This document shows positions 37,718 to 45,835 of a stretch of DNA of 64,000 nucleotides, in pieces. Position 1 is the first letter of the stretch. The number at the start of each line of letters is the position of its first letter. The notes beneath the pieces are model-generated. The model ran no database searches. It was given only the letters and a program-made list of their open reading frames with translations, and had not been told where the DNA came from. The stretch is from Phenylobacterium kunshanense. Lineage in GTDB: Bacteria > Pseudomonadota > Alphaproteobacteria > Caulobacterales > Caulobacteraceae. The translations under genes were made by a program, and so were the position numbers. The DNA lies in the NCBI RefSeq assembly GCF_003254525.1, contig NZ_QFYS01000008.1:62001-126000 (forward strand), read 5' to 3'.

Positions 37718-39036
37718 GCCGCCACCGTCTCCAACACCTCGGCCAGCAGGCGCCGGCCGTCGTGGCCGCTCACCCGCACGGTGGCCAGCTCGCCCACCGG
37801 CGCCTCGCCCGTAAAGGCGATCTCGGTGAAATCGTCGGCGCGCGCCACGCCCGGCCGCTCCACCAGGGCGCTGAGGGTGCGGCCCGTCTGGCGGGCCAGA
37901 TGCCGCGCGAGCCCCGCTTCGCCTGCCGCGCGCAGTTGCGCGGCGCGGGCCTTGACCACATCGCGCTTCACCGGCGGCATCCGCGCCGCGGGCGTGCCGG
38001 GACGCGGGCTGAACGGGAAGACGTGCAGGAACGCCAGGTCCGCCTCTTCCACGAGCCGCAGGGTGTTCTCGAACATCTCGTCGGTCTCGGTCGGGAAGCC
38101 GGCGATCAGGTCGGCGCCAAAGGCCACGTCCGGCCGCGCCGCCCTGACCTCGCGCACCAGCTTCAGCGCGTCGGCGCGGCTGTGGCGGCGCTTCATCCGC
38201 TTCAGGATCATGTCGTCGCCGGCCTGCAGGCTGAGGTGCAGATACGGCATCAGCCGCGGCTCCTCGGCGAGGCATCGCATCAGGTCGGGGTCGATCTCGG
38301 CCGCATCGATGGACGATAGGCGCAGGCGCGGCAGTTCGGGGACCAGCTTGAGGATCCGCGCCACGAGCTGGCCAAGGGTCGGCTGTCCCGGGAGATCGGC
38401 GCCCCAGCTCGTCACGTCGACGCCCGTCAGCACCACCTCGCGATAGCCTTCGGCGGCCAGCCGGCGCACCTGCTCCACAACCTCACCCGCCGCCGCCGAC
38501 CGCGAATTCCCGCGCCCGTACGGGATGATACAGAAGGTGCAGCGGTGGTCGCAGCCGTTCTGAACCTCCACATAGGCCCGCGCGCGGTCCTTCAGGCCGT
38601 CGATCAGGTGACCGGCGGTCTCGCGCACGCTCATGATGTCGTTCACGCGGACGCGGGCGGGCCCGCCCCCCGCCACCGAAGCGACCGACTTGTAGGCGCC
38701 CGCCTCGCTCTTCTCCGCGTTGCCGAGCACGAGATCCACCTCGGCCATGCCGGCGAAGGCGGCGGGGTCGATCTGAGCCGCGCAGCCGGTGACGATCAGC
38801 TTCGCGCCCGGCCGCTCGCGGCGCGCCTTGCGGATCGCCTGCCGCGCCTGGCGGACAGCCTCGTTGGTGACCGCGCAGGTGTTGAACACGATGGCGTCCG
38901 ACAGGCCGTCCTCCGACGCACGCCGCCGGATGACCTCGCTCTCATAGGCGTTCAGCCGGCAACCGAAGGTGACGATGCGGACATCGCCGTCGTCGGTGTC
39001 GGTGGGCGTCAGGGTCTCAGGGCTCTCGGCCGACAC
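37714..39036 (-). CDS. mtaB: tRNA (N6-threonylcarbamoyladenosine-37 C2)-methylthiotransferase
   Basis: 440 residues from GTG at 39036. The N-terminal MTTase domain has cysteines in TFGCRLNAYES, NTCAVTNEA and VTGCAAQ; the radical-SAM motif CDHRCTFC lies near residue 164 (CxxxCxxC); a C-terminal TRAM-like domain follows. The absence of a RimO/MiaB-type spacing and the GCRLN motif point to MtaB, which makes ms2t6A37 on tRNA. It overlaps the signal peptidase gene by 20 bases upstream and the GFA gene by 4 downstream. Confidence 0.93.
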   Translation of the reverse strand: MSAESPETLTPTDTDDGDVRIVTFGCRLNAYESEVIRRRASEDGLSDAIVFNTCAVTNEAVRQARQAIRKARRERPGAKLIVTGCAAQIDPAAFAGMAEVDLVLGNAEKSEAGAYKSVASVAGGGPARVRVNDIMSVRETAGHLIDGLKDRARAYVEVQNGCDHRCTFCIIPYGRGNSRSAAAGEVVEQVRRLAAEGYREVVLTGVDVTSWGADLPGQPTLGQLVARILKLVPELPRLRLSSIDAAEIDPDLMRCLAEEPRLMPYLHLSLQAGDDMILKRMKRRHSRADALKLVREVRAARPDVAFGADLIAGFPTETDEMFENTLRLVEEADLAFLHVFPFSPRPGTPAARMPPVKRDVVKARAAQLRAAGEAGLARHLARQTGRTLSALVERPGVARADDFTEIAFTGEAPVGELATVRVSGHDGRRLLAEVLETVAA

Positions 39037-39910
39037 GGGACTTGTCCTTGGACCAGACGATCTTGCGCACCACCGCGCAGACGTCGCGGTCGGCCACCGC
39101 GCCGAAGGTGCGGGAGTCGGCGGCGTTGTCGCGGTTATCGCCCATCATATACCACGCCCCCGCCGGAACGGTGACGGGCGCCACGTTGTCCAGATCGGCG
39201 TCGGTTCCGAGGTCGTAGATCGTGTGCCGGGCCCCATTCGGCAACACCTCCTCCAGCTCGGTCGCCCGGACGGCCAGATCGGGGGTGGTCTCAGACCCCA
39301 TCGCCCAGCGGCGCACAGGCTTTCCGTCGACGACCAGGAGACTCTCGCGCATGGCCACGCTCTGGCCCGGCCCGGCGACGATCCGGTGGACCAGCGGCTC
39401 GGCGGTTCCCGGCCGGCGGAAGACCACCACGTCCCCCGGTTTCGCGCCGGCGCCGCCGCAGTTCGCTCGGGCGCCGTCGACGATGATGATGTCGCCTTGC
39501 CGAAGCGTGGGCTCCATCGAGCCCGAGCTCATCACATAGGTGGGATGCGGTCCGTAGGCGCTGTAGAGCAGGTTCGCCACGAACAGCACCGCCCAGGGCA
39601 GGATATAGAGCAACGCCAGGCGGCTGGGCCGACCGCCCCGCGCCGGCGCGGACTTGGCGATCGCCGCGGCGTGGAGGCCCAGGAAGGCGCCCAGCGCGAG
39701 CGCGCCGTACAGCACTCCATCCTGCCCGAAGACATAGACGCCCGGCGGGTTGGCCAGCGTCCAGTAGTTGGCCGCCACCGTCCCGGCCAGGAGCAGCACG
39801 ACGGTCGCAACCGCGGTCTTCCAGGCTCCAGCGTAGGCGTAGCCGATCGGCGGGAAGATCGCGTTCAGGATCAGGGCGATCCACCAGCGGCGAGGCCGCG
39901 GGGCGTTCAC
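39017..39910 (-). CDS. signal peptidase I-like protein with a Ser-His pair
   Basis: 297 residues from GTG at 39910; a TTG at 39919 overlapping the dapF stop is an alternative. Three hydrophobic N-terminal segments precede the catalytic domain. The serine box SSGSMEPTLRQGD (S131) and the C-terminal box GDNRDNAADSRTFG are typical of bacterial LepB. In the next box, where LepB has the general-base lysine (YIKR), this protein reads LVHR, placing H175 there, as in ER-type and SipW-type enzymes. It may be active as a Ser-His peptidase on a restricted set of substrates, or be inactive. Probably not the housekeeping LepB. Confidence 0.85.
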   Translation of the reverse strand: MNAPRPRRWWIALILNAIFPPIGYAYAGAWKTAVATVVLLLAGTVAANYWTLANPPGVYVFGQDGVLYGALALGAFLGLHAAAIAKSAPARGGRPSRLALLYILPWAVLFVANLLYSAYGPHPTYVMSSGSMEPTLRQGDIIIVDGARANCGGAGAKPGDVVVFRRPGTAEPLVHRIVAGPGQSVAMRESLLVVDGKPVRRWAMGSETTPDLAVRATELEEVLPNGARHTIYDLGTDADLDNVAPVTVPAGAWYMMGDNRDNAADSRTFGAVADRDVCAVVRKIVWSKDKSRVGREP

Positions 39911-39915
39911 GTCGC

Positions 39916-40740
39916 TCAAGGCAGCTCGCCCGCGAAGTCCACCGCCGCCGGCCCGGTCATGATCACATGGCCGTCCTGGCGCCATTCGATGAAGAGCTCG
40001 CCGCCATCCAGCTCCAGCGTCGCATGGCGACCGGTGAGGTCGCGCCGCGCCGCCGCCACCAGCGCCGCACAGGCGCCGGTGCCGCAGGCCTTGGTGAGAC
40101 CGGCTCCCCGCTCCCAGACCTTCAGGCGGATGCGGTCCCGACCCTTTACCTGGGCGAAGCCGACGTTGACGTGCTCGGGGAACAGCTTGTGCGTCTCGAC
40201 CACTGGACCTGCCTCGGTCACGGGCGCCTGCTCGGCGTCGGGGACGAAGAACACGACATGCGGATTGCCCATGGAGACGCAGCCGGGCGGCGCCATCAGG
40301 TCGGCATGGTGATAGAGCGCCACGTCCAGCGCCCGGGTGTCGTGCTCCTCGGCCAGCGGGATCTCGTTCCAGGCCAGGCCGGGCTCGCCCATGTCGACGC
40401 TTACCAGCCGTTCGCCCGCGCGGGTGGCGACGAGGCGGCCAGCCTTGGTTTCCAGCACCACCTCGTCCTTGCCGGTCGACTGCATCAGCAGCCAGCCGAC
40501 GCAGCGCGTGCCGTTGCCGCAGGCGCCGACTTCCTCGCCGTCGGCGTTCCAGAAGCGCACGCGCGCATCGACGCCGTCGTCGCCCTTGTCCAGGGCGATG
40601 AGCTGGTCGCAGCCGACCCCGCTCTCGCGGTTGGCGATCGCGCGCACCTCCTCCGCCGTGGGATCGAAGGGGCCGGATCGGGTCTCGACCACGACGAAGT
40701 CGTTGCTGAGGCCATTCATCTTGAGAAACGGGCGAGCCAT
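39916..40740 (-). CDS. dapF: diaminopimelate epimerase
   Basis: 274 residues from ATG at 40740 (an ATG at 40752 would add four). The N-terminus FLKMNGLSNDFVVV and both catalytic cysteine motifs are present: ACGNGTRCVG near residue 75 and ACGTGACAALV near residue 219. It interconverts LL- and meso-diaminopimelate for lysine and peptidoglycan. First gene of a minus-strand run with the signal peptidase and mtaB. A hairpin with a short T run lies 45 bases upstream (40785-40817) and separates it from the padR gene. Confidence 0.95.
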   Translation of the reverse strand: MARPFLKMNGLSNDFVVVETRSGPFDPTAEEVRAIANRESGVGCDQLIALDKGDDGVDARVRFWNADGEEVGACGNGTRCVGWLLMQSTGKDEVVLETKAGRLVATRAGERLVSVDMGEPGLAWNEIPLAEEHDTRALDVALYHHADLMAPPGCVSMGNPHVVFFVPDAEQAPVTEAGPVVETHKLFPEHVNVGFAQVKGRDRIRLKVWERGAGLTKACGTGACAALVAAARRDLTGRHATLELDGGELFIEWRQDGHVIMTGPAAVDFAGELP

Positions 40741-40784
40741 GGGCCGGCTCATATAGTGGAAACGGGGCTCGGCCGCACCCCGCG

Positions 40785-40817
40785 CAAAAGGCGAGCCTCC
40801 GCCGACGCGGAGGCTCG
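40785..40817 (-). terminator. rho-independent terminator-like hairpin
   Basis: Perfect 11-bp stem (arms 40792-40802 and 40807-40817) with a 4-base loop. On the minus strand the stem is followed by CCTTTTGC. It lies about 50 bases after the padR stop and therefore most likely ends padR transcription; it also lies in the leader of dapF. Confidence 0.75.
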
Positions 40818-40868
40818 AGGCTACGGACCCAATCCTGGGGGAGGCGGTCCGGGTCTCTAGGACTGGAG

Positions 40869-41423
40869 TCAGGCGCGCTCGATGGCGGCCGCCGTGTCGT
40901 CGATCATGCCGACGATGCGATCGAGCTGCTCCGGCGTCATCGGCCGGGCCATGCGGTTCTTCACCGCCAGCCCCAGGTTCATCATGGCGCGGGCGACGCG
41001 CGGACGGCCGGGGCCGGCGTGGCGGGACGCCTCGTCCATCCGTTCCAGCAGGGCTTCGACCGTCGGCCGGGCCCGATCCAGCTCGGCGCGACCGGCGTCG
41101 GTGATCTCGAAGTTCTTGCGGCCGGCCTCGCTGTCGGCCTGACGGATCATCCCCTCGTCCTCGAGCATCGCCAGCGTCGGATAGAGGACGCCCGGCGATG
41201 GCCGATACGCGCCGCCCGTGCGTTCCTCCAGGGCCTTGATGAGCTCGTAACCGTGCATGGACTGCTGCTCCAGCAGCGCCAGGAGGACGATCCGCAGGTC
41301 GCCGTGGCCGAAGAACCGGCCATGCCGGCCGCCCCGGCGTTCATGTCCGTCGTGGCGCCCCATGCGCCCGCCCCAGCCATGCCGGCTCCGGTGAAAACGT
41401 CCCTCGTGGAAGTGTCTGTACAT
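40869..41423 (-). CDS. PadR family transcriptional regulator
   Basis: 184 residues. An unusual Gly/His/Arg-rich N-terminus (HEGRFHRSRHGWGGRMGRH and on, residues 5-40) could bind metal or nucleic acid. The PadR winged HTH follows: LLALLEQQSMHGYELIKALEE and PSPGVLYPTLAMLEDEGMI. The C-terminal helices are for dimerisation. PadR repressors are often self-regulated and released by small molecules; an inverted repeat lies just upstream at 41440-41470. The target is not obvious, as no transporter is adjacent. Confidence 0.9.
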   Translation of the reverse strand: MYRHFHEGRFHRSRHGWGGRMGRHDGHERRGGRHGRFFGHGDLRIVLLALLEQQSMHGYELIKALEERTGGAYRPSPGVLYPTLAMLEDEGMIRQADSEAGRKNFEITDAGRAELDRARPTVEALLERMDEASRHAGPGRPRVARAMMNLGLAVKNRMARPMTPEQLDRIVGMIDDTAAAIERA

Positions 41424-41436
41424 TCAAATTCGACCT

Positions 41437-41500
41437 ATTTTCGATATGTCTAATTATCAGATATATCGAACCCGCGCGGGCCGCAAGTGAATTTTCGATA
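41437..41500. promoter_or_regulatory. candidate PadR operator region
   Basis: An inverted repeat TTCGATAT (41440-41447) / ATATCGAA (41463-41470) lies 17-47 bases upstream of the padR start. In addition, ATTTTCGATA occurs at 41437-41446 and again at 41491-41500, each followed by a GTCTAA/AGTCTAA-like run. The stretch is markedly A/T-rich for this genome and is a good promoter/operator candidate for autoregulation. Confidence 0.5.
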
Positions 41501-41527
41501 CAGTCTAAACGATCAGGAACGACAGCC

Positions 41528-42424
41528 TCAGACGTCCTTCAGGACGTCGGCCAGCAGGCGGCCCTCGGCCCTGCGGTTGGAGCCCGCACGCCAGGCCACG
41601 ACGATCTCCCGCGTGGGATGGTCGGCCTCAATGGGGCGGACGGCCACGTTCGCCGCCTTGGCGAGGCCGGCGCTGACCGCCATTTCGGGCAGGAAGGTCA
41701 CGCCCAGGCCCGACCCCACCATCTGCACCAGTGTCGGCAGGCTGGTGGCCGCGAAGGGCTCCTCGCCTTGGGCCGCACGTGGCGGATTGAGGCGGCACGC
41801 CGACAGGGCATGCTCGCGCAGGCAGTGGCCGTCCTCCAGCAGGATCATGTTCTCAGCTTCCAGATCCTCCGGCGAGGTGGACGCCTGACGCGCCAGAGGG
41901 TGATCGGCCGGCACCGCCGCCAGCAGTTCGTCATCCGCGACGTGGGCCCATTCCAGCCCCGCGACGTCGAACGGCAACGCGATCAGCGCCGCGTCCAGGC
42001 GGCCGGCCTTCAGTTCGGCGATCAACCGGTGGGTCTGATCCTCGCGCAGGAACAGGCGCAGCTTTGGGAACCGCTGCTTCAGCAGCGGCAGGGCGCCGGG
42101 CAGGAGGAACGGGGCGATCGTCGGAATCACGCCAAGCCGGAAACGTCCGGTCAGCGGCTGGCCGGCGTTCTTAGCCGCCTCGACCAACTCCTCCGCCTCG
42201 TTGAGGATCACCGTCGCGCGGCGCAGGGCCTCTTCGCCGACGGGTGTCAGGATCACGCCTGTGCGGGCGCGGTCGACCACCGGCGCGCCCAGCGTGCGCT
42301 CCAGCTCCTGGATGCCGGCCGAAAGCGTGGGTTGGGTCACGTGCGCCGCCTCGGCCGCCTTGCCGAAGGCGCCGTTCTCGGCGAGCAGCTTCAGGTATTG
42401 GAGTTGGCGGATGGTTGGCAGCAT
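41528..42424 (-). CDS. oxyR: hydrogen peroxide-sensing regulator OxyR
   Basis: 298 residues from ATG at 42424. A LysR HTH (AAEAAHVTQPTLSAGIQELE) is followed by a regulatory domain whose GHCLREHALSAC carries C201 and C210, nine residues apart like the redox pair C199/C208 of E. coli OxyR. Oxidation by H2O2 makes the disulphide and activates peroxide-defence genes. No catalase or peroxidase gene is adjacent, so targets lie elsewhere. A possible self-binding site lies upstream at 42452-42485. Confidence 0.92.
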   Translation of the reverse strand: MLPTIRQLQYLKLLAENGAFGKAAEAAHVTQPTLSAGIQELERTLGAPVVDRARTGVILTPVGEEALRRATVILNEAEELVEAAKNAGQPLTGRFRLGVIPTIAPFLLPGALPLLKQRFPKLRLFLREDQTHRLIAELKAGRLDAALIALPFDVAGLEWAHVADDELLAAVPADHPLARQASTSPEDLEAENMILLEDGHCLREHALSACRLNPPRAAQGEEPFAATSLPTLVQMVGSGLGVTFLPEMAVSAGLAKAANVAVRPIEADHPTREIVVAWRAGSNRRAEGRLLADVLKDV

Positions 42425-42451
42425 GCAGGCGCTCCGGGAGTCGGCCGGAAC

Positions 42452-42485
42452 ATAGGCTTGCTCTATCCCATTTTCAAAAACTATC
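42452..42485. promoter_or_regulatory. candidate OxyR site upstream of oxyR
   Basis: ATAG at 42452-42455 and CTAT at 42463-42466 are separated by seven bases, the spacing of one half of the known OxyR site; further CTATC copies start at 42463 and 42481 in an A/T-rich run. It lies 28-61 bases before the oxyR start, suitable for autoregulation. The internal bases do not match the full consensus. Confidence 0.35.
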
Positions 42486-42650
42486 GATTGGATACGATAT
42501 TCGAGCGCGCCTATCTTTCCGGGGTGGCCGATCCCAATCCCGGCCACTGCCGAGGCGCCGCGGTCGCACACACCCGCGACACCCCGGCCAACGCCCGGCG
42601 GCGCTCACCGCTTCTCCCCCAAACGAGCGCCGCCGGGCTCTTCGGCCTCG

Positions 42651-44021
42651 CTATTCATCGGGACGCAGCTCCAGGATCGCACCATCGCGGGCGGTTCGCG
42701 CGACCCAGGGCTGGACCCGCCGCTCAAAGGTCACGCGATAGACCCGCCTGGTCTCGTCGCCTTCAGGACGCTCGGCGAGCAGCTCCACCCCCTTGATGGG
42801 CCCCACAGCCGCAAGGAGCGCGTTCCCGAAGTCCTGCAGGAACCCGATCGCGCCCGCACCCTTGGCCCCAAACCGCGCAGAATCCACCCGCCCCGACGCG
42901 GCGTCCTGCAGGGTGGCGCGAAACACGGCCGTGAGCTCCGGTCGGGTATCACGGATGCCCGGCGTCCTCTCGGTGGAGGGAAGACTGAGGTCGGCGATCG
43001 ATTTCGACAGGAGGGGATAGAACCGCCGCTGGTTGACGAGACTGATGACCGTCAGGCTTCGCTCGGGCAGGTGGACGATATCCGCCAGCGCCGGCCCGCC
43101 GGTGTGCCCCACCACTGGCTCGCCCCGATAGGTTCCCACTGTCCACCCGATGCCAAAGGGAGCAGTGGCGCCGTCGTTGAGACGCGCGGGCGTCATGAGC
43201 TCCCGCAGGCTGCCGGCGGAAAGGTATCCTCCGCTGTCGAGGGCGGTGAACAGGGTTGCGATGTCTCGAACCGAGGCGAAGAGGCCCCCGGCCGAGTAGG
43301 TGAAGACGGGGTACAGGTACGACTCGTCCCTCTGGACGCCGTCCCGCCAGGCATAGACGGAGGCGCGGCCTGGGATCACCTCAGCGGTACGCACCCGGCC
43401 GTCCTCCCGGACAAAGGCGAAGCCCGTGCGGGTCAGCTTCAGCGGCTCGATGACTTCCCGCTTCAGCAGCTCGGCATAGGTGAGGCCGGACACCCTCTCC
43501 ATGACCGCCGTCAGCACGACGAAGTCGGTCAGGCCGTAGCGACTTTCGGCGCCGGGCGTATAGGCGAGCGGCCGGCCCTTCGCCGCCTCGAGCACCTGCT
43601 GCGGCGTGGCGCTGCTGGGCATGCCCAGCCCCTCGGGGAGGCCGGACGTATGGCTGGCGAGATGCCTCACCGTGATCGGTCGCCAGCCGTCGGGAACCGC
43701 GCCCAGATAGCGATCTATCGGCGCGTCCAGTTGGATCAGCCCCTTGTCGACGAGCCGCATCAGCACGATCCCGCCAAACACCTTGGAGACTGAAGCGATC
43801 TGGAATGGGGTGTCGGCGGTCACCGGCCCCGGCCATTCCAGATTGGCCACGCCATAGGACGAGGTCCGCACGGTGCGACCGTCCTTGATCACCGCCACCG
43901 CCGCTCCCGGAATGTGGCTGGCCGCCATGTAGCGGCGGACCACGTCGTCCACTTCGTCGGCGCGCGCGACAGCGGCAGGAATACACACGGCGAAGAGGAC
44001 GGCGAGGGCAAGACGAAGCAT
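42651..44021 (-). CDS. exported serine hydrolase, class C beta-lactamase-like
   Basis: 456 residues from ATG at 44021. Signal peptide about residues 1-22 (cleavage after ARA). SxxK in QIASVSKVFGG near residue 78; HTGG in VVGHTGGPAL near residue 296. The middle motif, usually YxN, reads YGL (SRYGLTDFVV), so beta-lactamase activity is doubtful and a D-aminopeptidase or esterase role is as likely. A C-terminal extension from about residue 350 resembles the DUF3471-like tails of such hydrolases. Periplasmic. Confidence 0.88.
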   Translation of the reverse strand: MLRLALAVLFAVCIPAAVARADEVDDVVRRYMAASHIPGAAVAVIKDGRTVRTSSYGVANLEWPGPVTADTPFQIASVSKVFGGIVLMRLVDKGLIQLDAPIDRYLGAVPDGWRPITVRHLASHTSGLPEGLGMPSSATPQQVLEAAKGRPLAYTPGAESRYGLTDFVVLTAVMERVSGLTYAELLKREVIEPLKLTRTGFAFVREDGRVRTAEVIPGRASVYAWRDGVQRDESYLYPVFTYSAGGLFASVRDIATLFTALDSGGYLSAGSLRELMTPARLNDGATAPFGIGWTVGTYRGEPVVGHTGGPALADIVHLPERSLTVISLVNQRRFYPLLSKSIADLSLPSTERTPGIRDTRPELTAVFRATLQDAASGRVDSARFGAKGAGAIGFLQDFGNALLAAVGPIKGVELLAERPEGDETRRVYRVTFERRVQPWVARTARDGAILELRPDE

Positions 44022-44110
44022 CGCCAATTGCTGGCGGACGGGCGAGCCTGTCGCCAGTTAATCCGACGCAATGCGACGAACGCGTGCAGATCGGCGATAA
44101 ACCCGGCGGC

Positions 44111-45586
44111 TCACGGCCCCGGGGGCGCTTCCAGCACCGCCGCCAGGCGCGCCACGCCCGCGTCCATCGCCTTCGCCGGGAACCCCGTGAACCCCAGCAT
44201 CAGGCCCGGCCGGGCCGCCGCGTCATGGAAGAGCGGGCTGATCGCACGGGCGACCAGCCCTCGAGCCCGCGCCTTCGCCTCGACCTCCACGTCCGAGCGG
44301 CCATCACGAAGGTAGGCGATCAGGTGCATGCCCTGGTCCGGCACGTCAGGCTCCAGGATGTGCCCGAGCCGCCGATCCAGGGCCTCGGCCAGGGCGTCTC
44401 GCTGGGCCTTGTAGGCGAGGCGGCGGCGGCGAATGTGGGCCGCGAACTGGCCGCTCTCCATGAAGTCGAGCGTGATCGCCTGGGTGATCGTCGGCGGCTG
44501 CCGGTCGGCGAGGCGGCGGAGTTCGGCGAACGGTTCGGCCAGAACCCTGGGGGCCACGAGGTATCCGAGCCGTAGCCCCGGAAAGAGCGCCTTGTTGAGC
44601 GTGCCGACGTAGATCACCCGCTCGCCGCCATCCAGGCCCTGCAGCGAGGCGAGCGGCGCGCCGGCATAGCGGAACTCCGAGGCGTAGTCGTCCTCCAGGA
44701 TCCAGGCCTCCGCCTGGCGCGCCCAGGCGATCAGCTCCAGCCGCCGCCCCATCGAAAGGGCCACGCCCAGCGGATACTGGTGAGAGGGCGTCACGAACGC
44801 CGCCCTGGCGTCCGGCGCCCGCGCGACGCCCGCCTGGACGACGAGGCCCGCACGATCCACCGGGACGGCGACGGCGTCGGCCCCGGCCGCGGTCAGGGCG
44901 CTCCAGGTCGAAGCGTAGCCGGGATCCTCCAGCCAGACCCGGTCGCCCGGCTTCAGAAGCAGGCGCACGGCGAGGTCGACGGCATGCTGGGCGCCCGTGG
45001 TGATCACCACCTGATCGGGTTCGCAGTTCACGCCCCGCGCCGCCCGCAGGTAGTCGGCGACAGCGGCGCGCAGGCGCGGTTCGCCGGCGGGGTCGGAATA
45101 GCCGAAGTGCTCGGGCGAAAGGTTGCGCAGCGCCCGCCGCGTGGAGGCGGCCCAGGCGTCCAGCGCCCGAGCATCCATCAGGGTCCGCCCGTTGGAGAAC
45201 GTCTGGGCCTGCTCCGACAGCGGCGGGACGACGCGTTGCACCCGCTCGCCAGCGGAAGATGGACGCAGCGGCGGCTCGACGGCCGGCCTGACGTCCAGGA
45301 CGCCGGAGAGGTCCCGCGAGACATAGGTGCCCGAACCCTGGCGCCCCTCTGCATAGCCCTCGGCGAGGAGCTGGTCGTAGGCCGCCACCACCGAGGCCCG
45401 AGCCACGCCCAGCCGCCGGGCGAAATCGCGGCTCGACGGCAGCCGGCCGCCGGGCTTCAGGGCGCCGGCATGGATGGCGGCGCGCACCTGGTCATAGACC
45501 TGGCGGATGACCGGGCGCCCCGGCTCGGGCGCGGTCCAGGGATAGATGTCCGCCCAGCTCAAGTGGTCTGCCCCATCACCCATCAT
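44111..45586 (-). CDS. MocR-type regulator: GntR HTH fused to a PLP aminotransferase fold (PdxR-like)
   Basis: 491 residues if started at ATG 45586. The winged HTH (about residues 20-90) includes RVYDQVR-like dimer contacts and KPGGRLPSSRDFARRLGVARAS; the aminotransferase domain has the PLP lysine in GTLNKALFPGLRLGY and YSDPAGEPRLRAAVADYL. MocR proteins sense PLP or amino acids; PdxR-type members control vitamin B6 genes. It is divergent from a small membrane protein gene and a PNPOx-fold gene, which supports a B6-linked role. An inverted repeat spans its own start region. Confidence 0.9.
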   Translation of the reverse strand: MMGDGADHLSWADIYPWTAPEPGRPVIRQVYDQVRAAIHAGALKPGGRLPSSRDFARRLGVARASVVAAYDQLLAEGYAEGRQGSGTYVSRDLSGVLDVRPAVEPPLRPSSAGERVQRVVPPLSEQAQTFSNGRTLMDARALDAWAASTRRALRNLSPEHFGYSDPAGEPRLRAAVADYLRAARGVNCEPDQVVITTGAQHAVDLAVRLLLKPGDRVWLEDPGYASTWSALTAAGADAVAVPVDRAGLVVQAGVARAPDARAAFVTPSHQYPLGVALSMGRRLELIAWARQAEAWILEDDYASEFRYAGAPLASLQGLDGGERVIYVGTLNKALFPGLRLGYLVAPRVLAEPFAELRRLADRQPPTITQAITLDFMESGQFAAHIRRRRLAYKAQRDALAEALDRRLGHILEPDVPDQGMHLIAYLRDGRSDVEVEAKARARGLVARAISPLFHDAAARPGLMLGFTGFPAKAMDAGVARLAAVLEAPPGP

Positions 45587-45607
45587 TGGACCTGTAGAGC
45601 AGACCAC
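45563..45607. promoter_or_regulatory. candidate MocR operator
   Basis: A perfect 9-base inverted repeat, GTGGTCTGC (45563-45571) and GCAGACCAC (45599-45607), spaced by 27 bases, spans the presumed start of the mocR gene and lies 37-81 bases before the divergent small-protein gene. A partial further copy (TGGACCTGTAGAGC) lies between the arms. It fits the long spacing typical of MocR sites and could control both directions. Confidence 0.55.
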
Positions 45608-45643
45608 ATAGCGCGTAGCTCCGCGGCTGGAAAGGAGACACCC

Positions 45644-45835
45644 ATGCCCTCGCCCCGCCCGCAGCCCCCCTCGACCCTGGCCGACGCCCGCCGCGTCGCC
45701 CTCGTGTCAGTGCTGGCCTACATGGTTGCTATCGCGCTGGTGGTCGCGAGCCTGCCGATGTTCCTCGACACCGCCGAGCCGCTGCAGACGGTCGCAAGGG
45801 TCCCCGCCGTCTTTGCGCCGGAGCCGCCGCGGTGA
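45644..45835 (+). CDS. small single-pass membrane protein, 63 aa
   Basis: ATG at 45644 is preceded by AAAGGAG at a good distance. The product has a Pro-rich N-terminus and one transmembrane helix at about residues 18-42 (VALVSVLAYMVAIALVVAS), then a short C-terminal tail. The stop overlaps the next gene by 4 bases. No recognised domain; it might be a small anchor or regulator for the PNPOx-fold protein encoded behind it. Confidence 0.65.
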   Translation: MPSPRPQPPSTLADARRVALVSVLAYMVAIALVVASLPMFLDTAEPLQTVARVPAVFAPEPPR

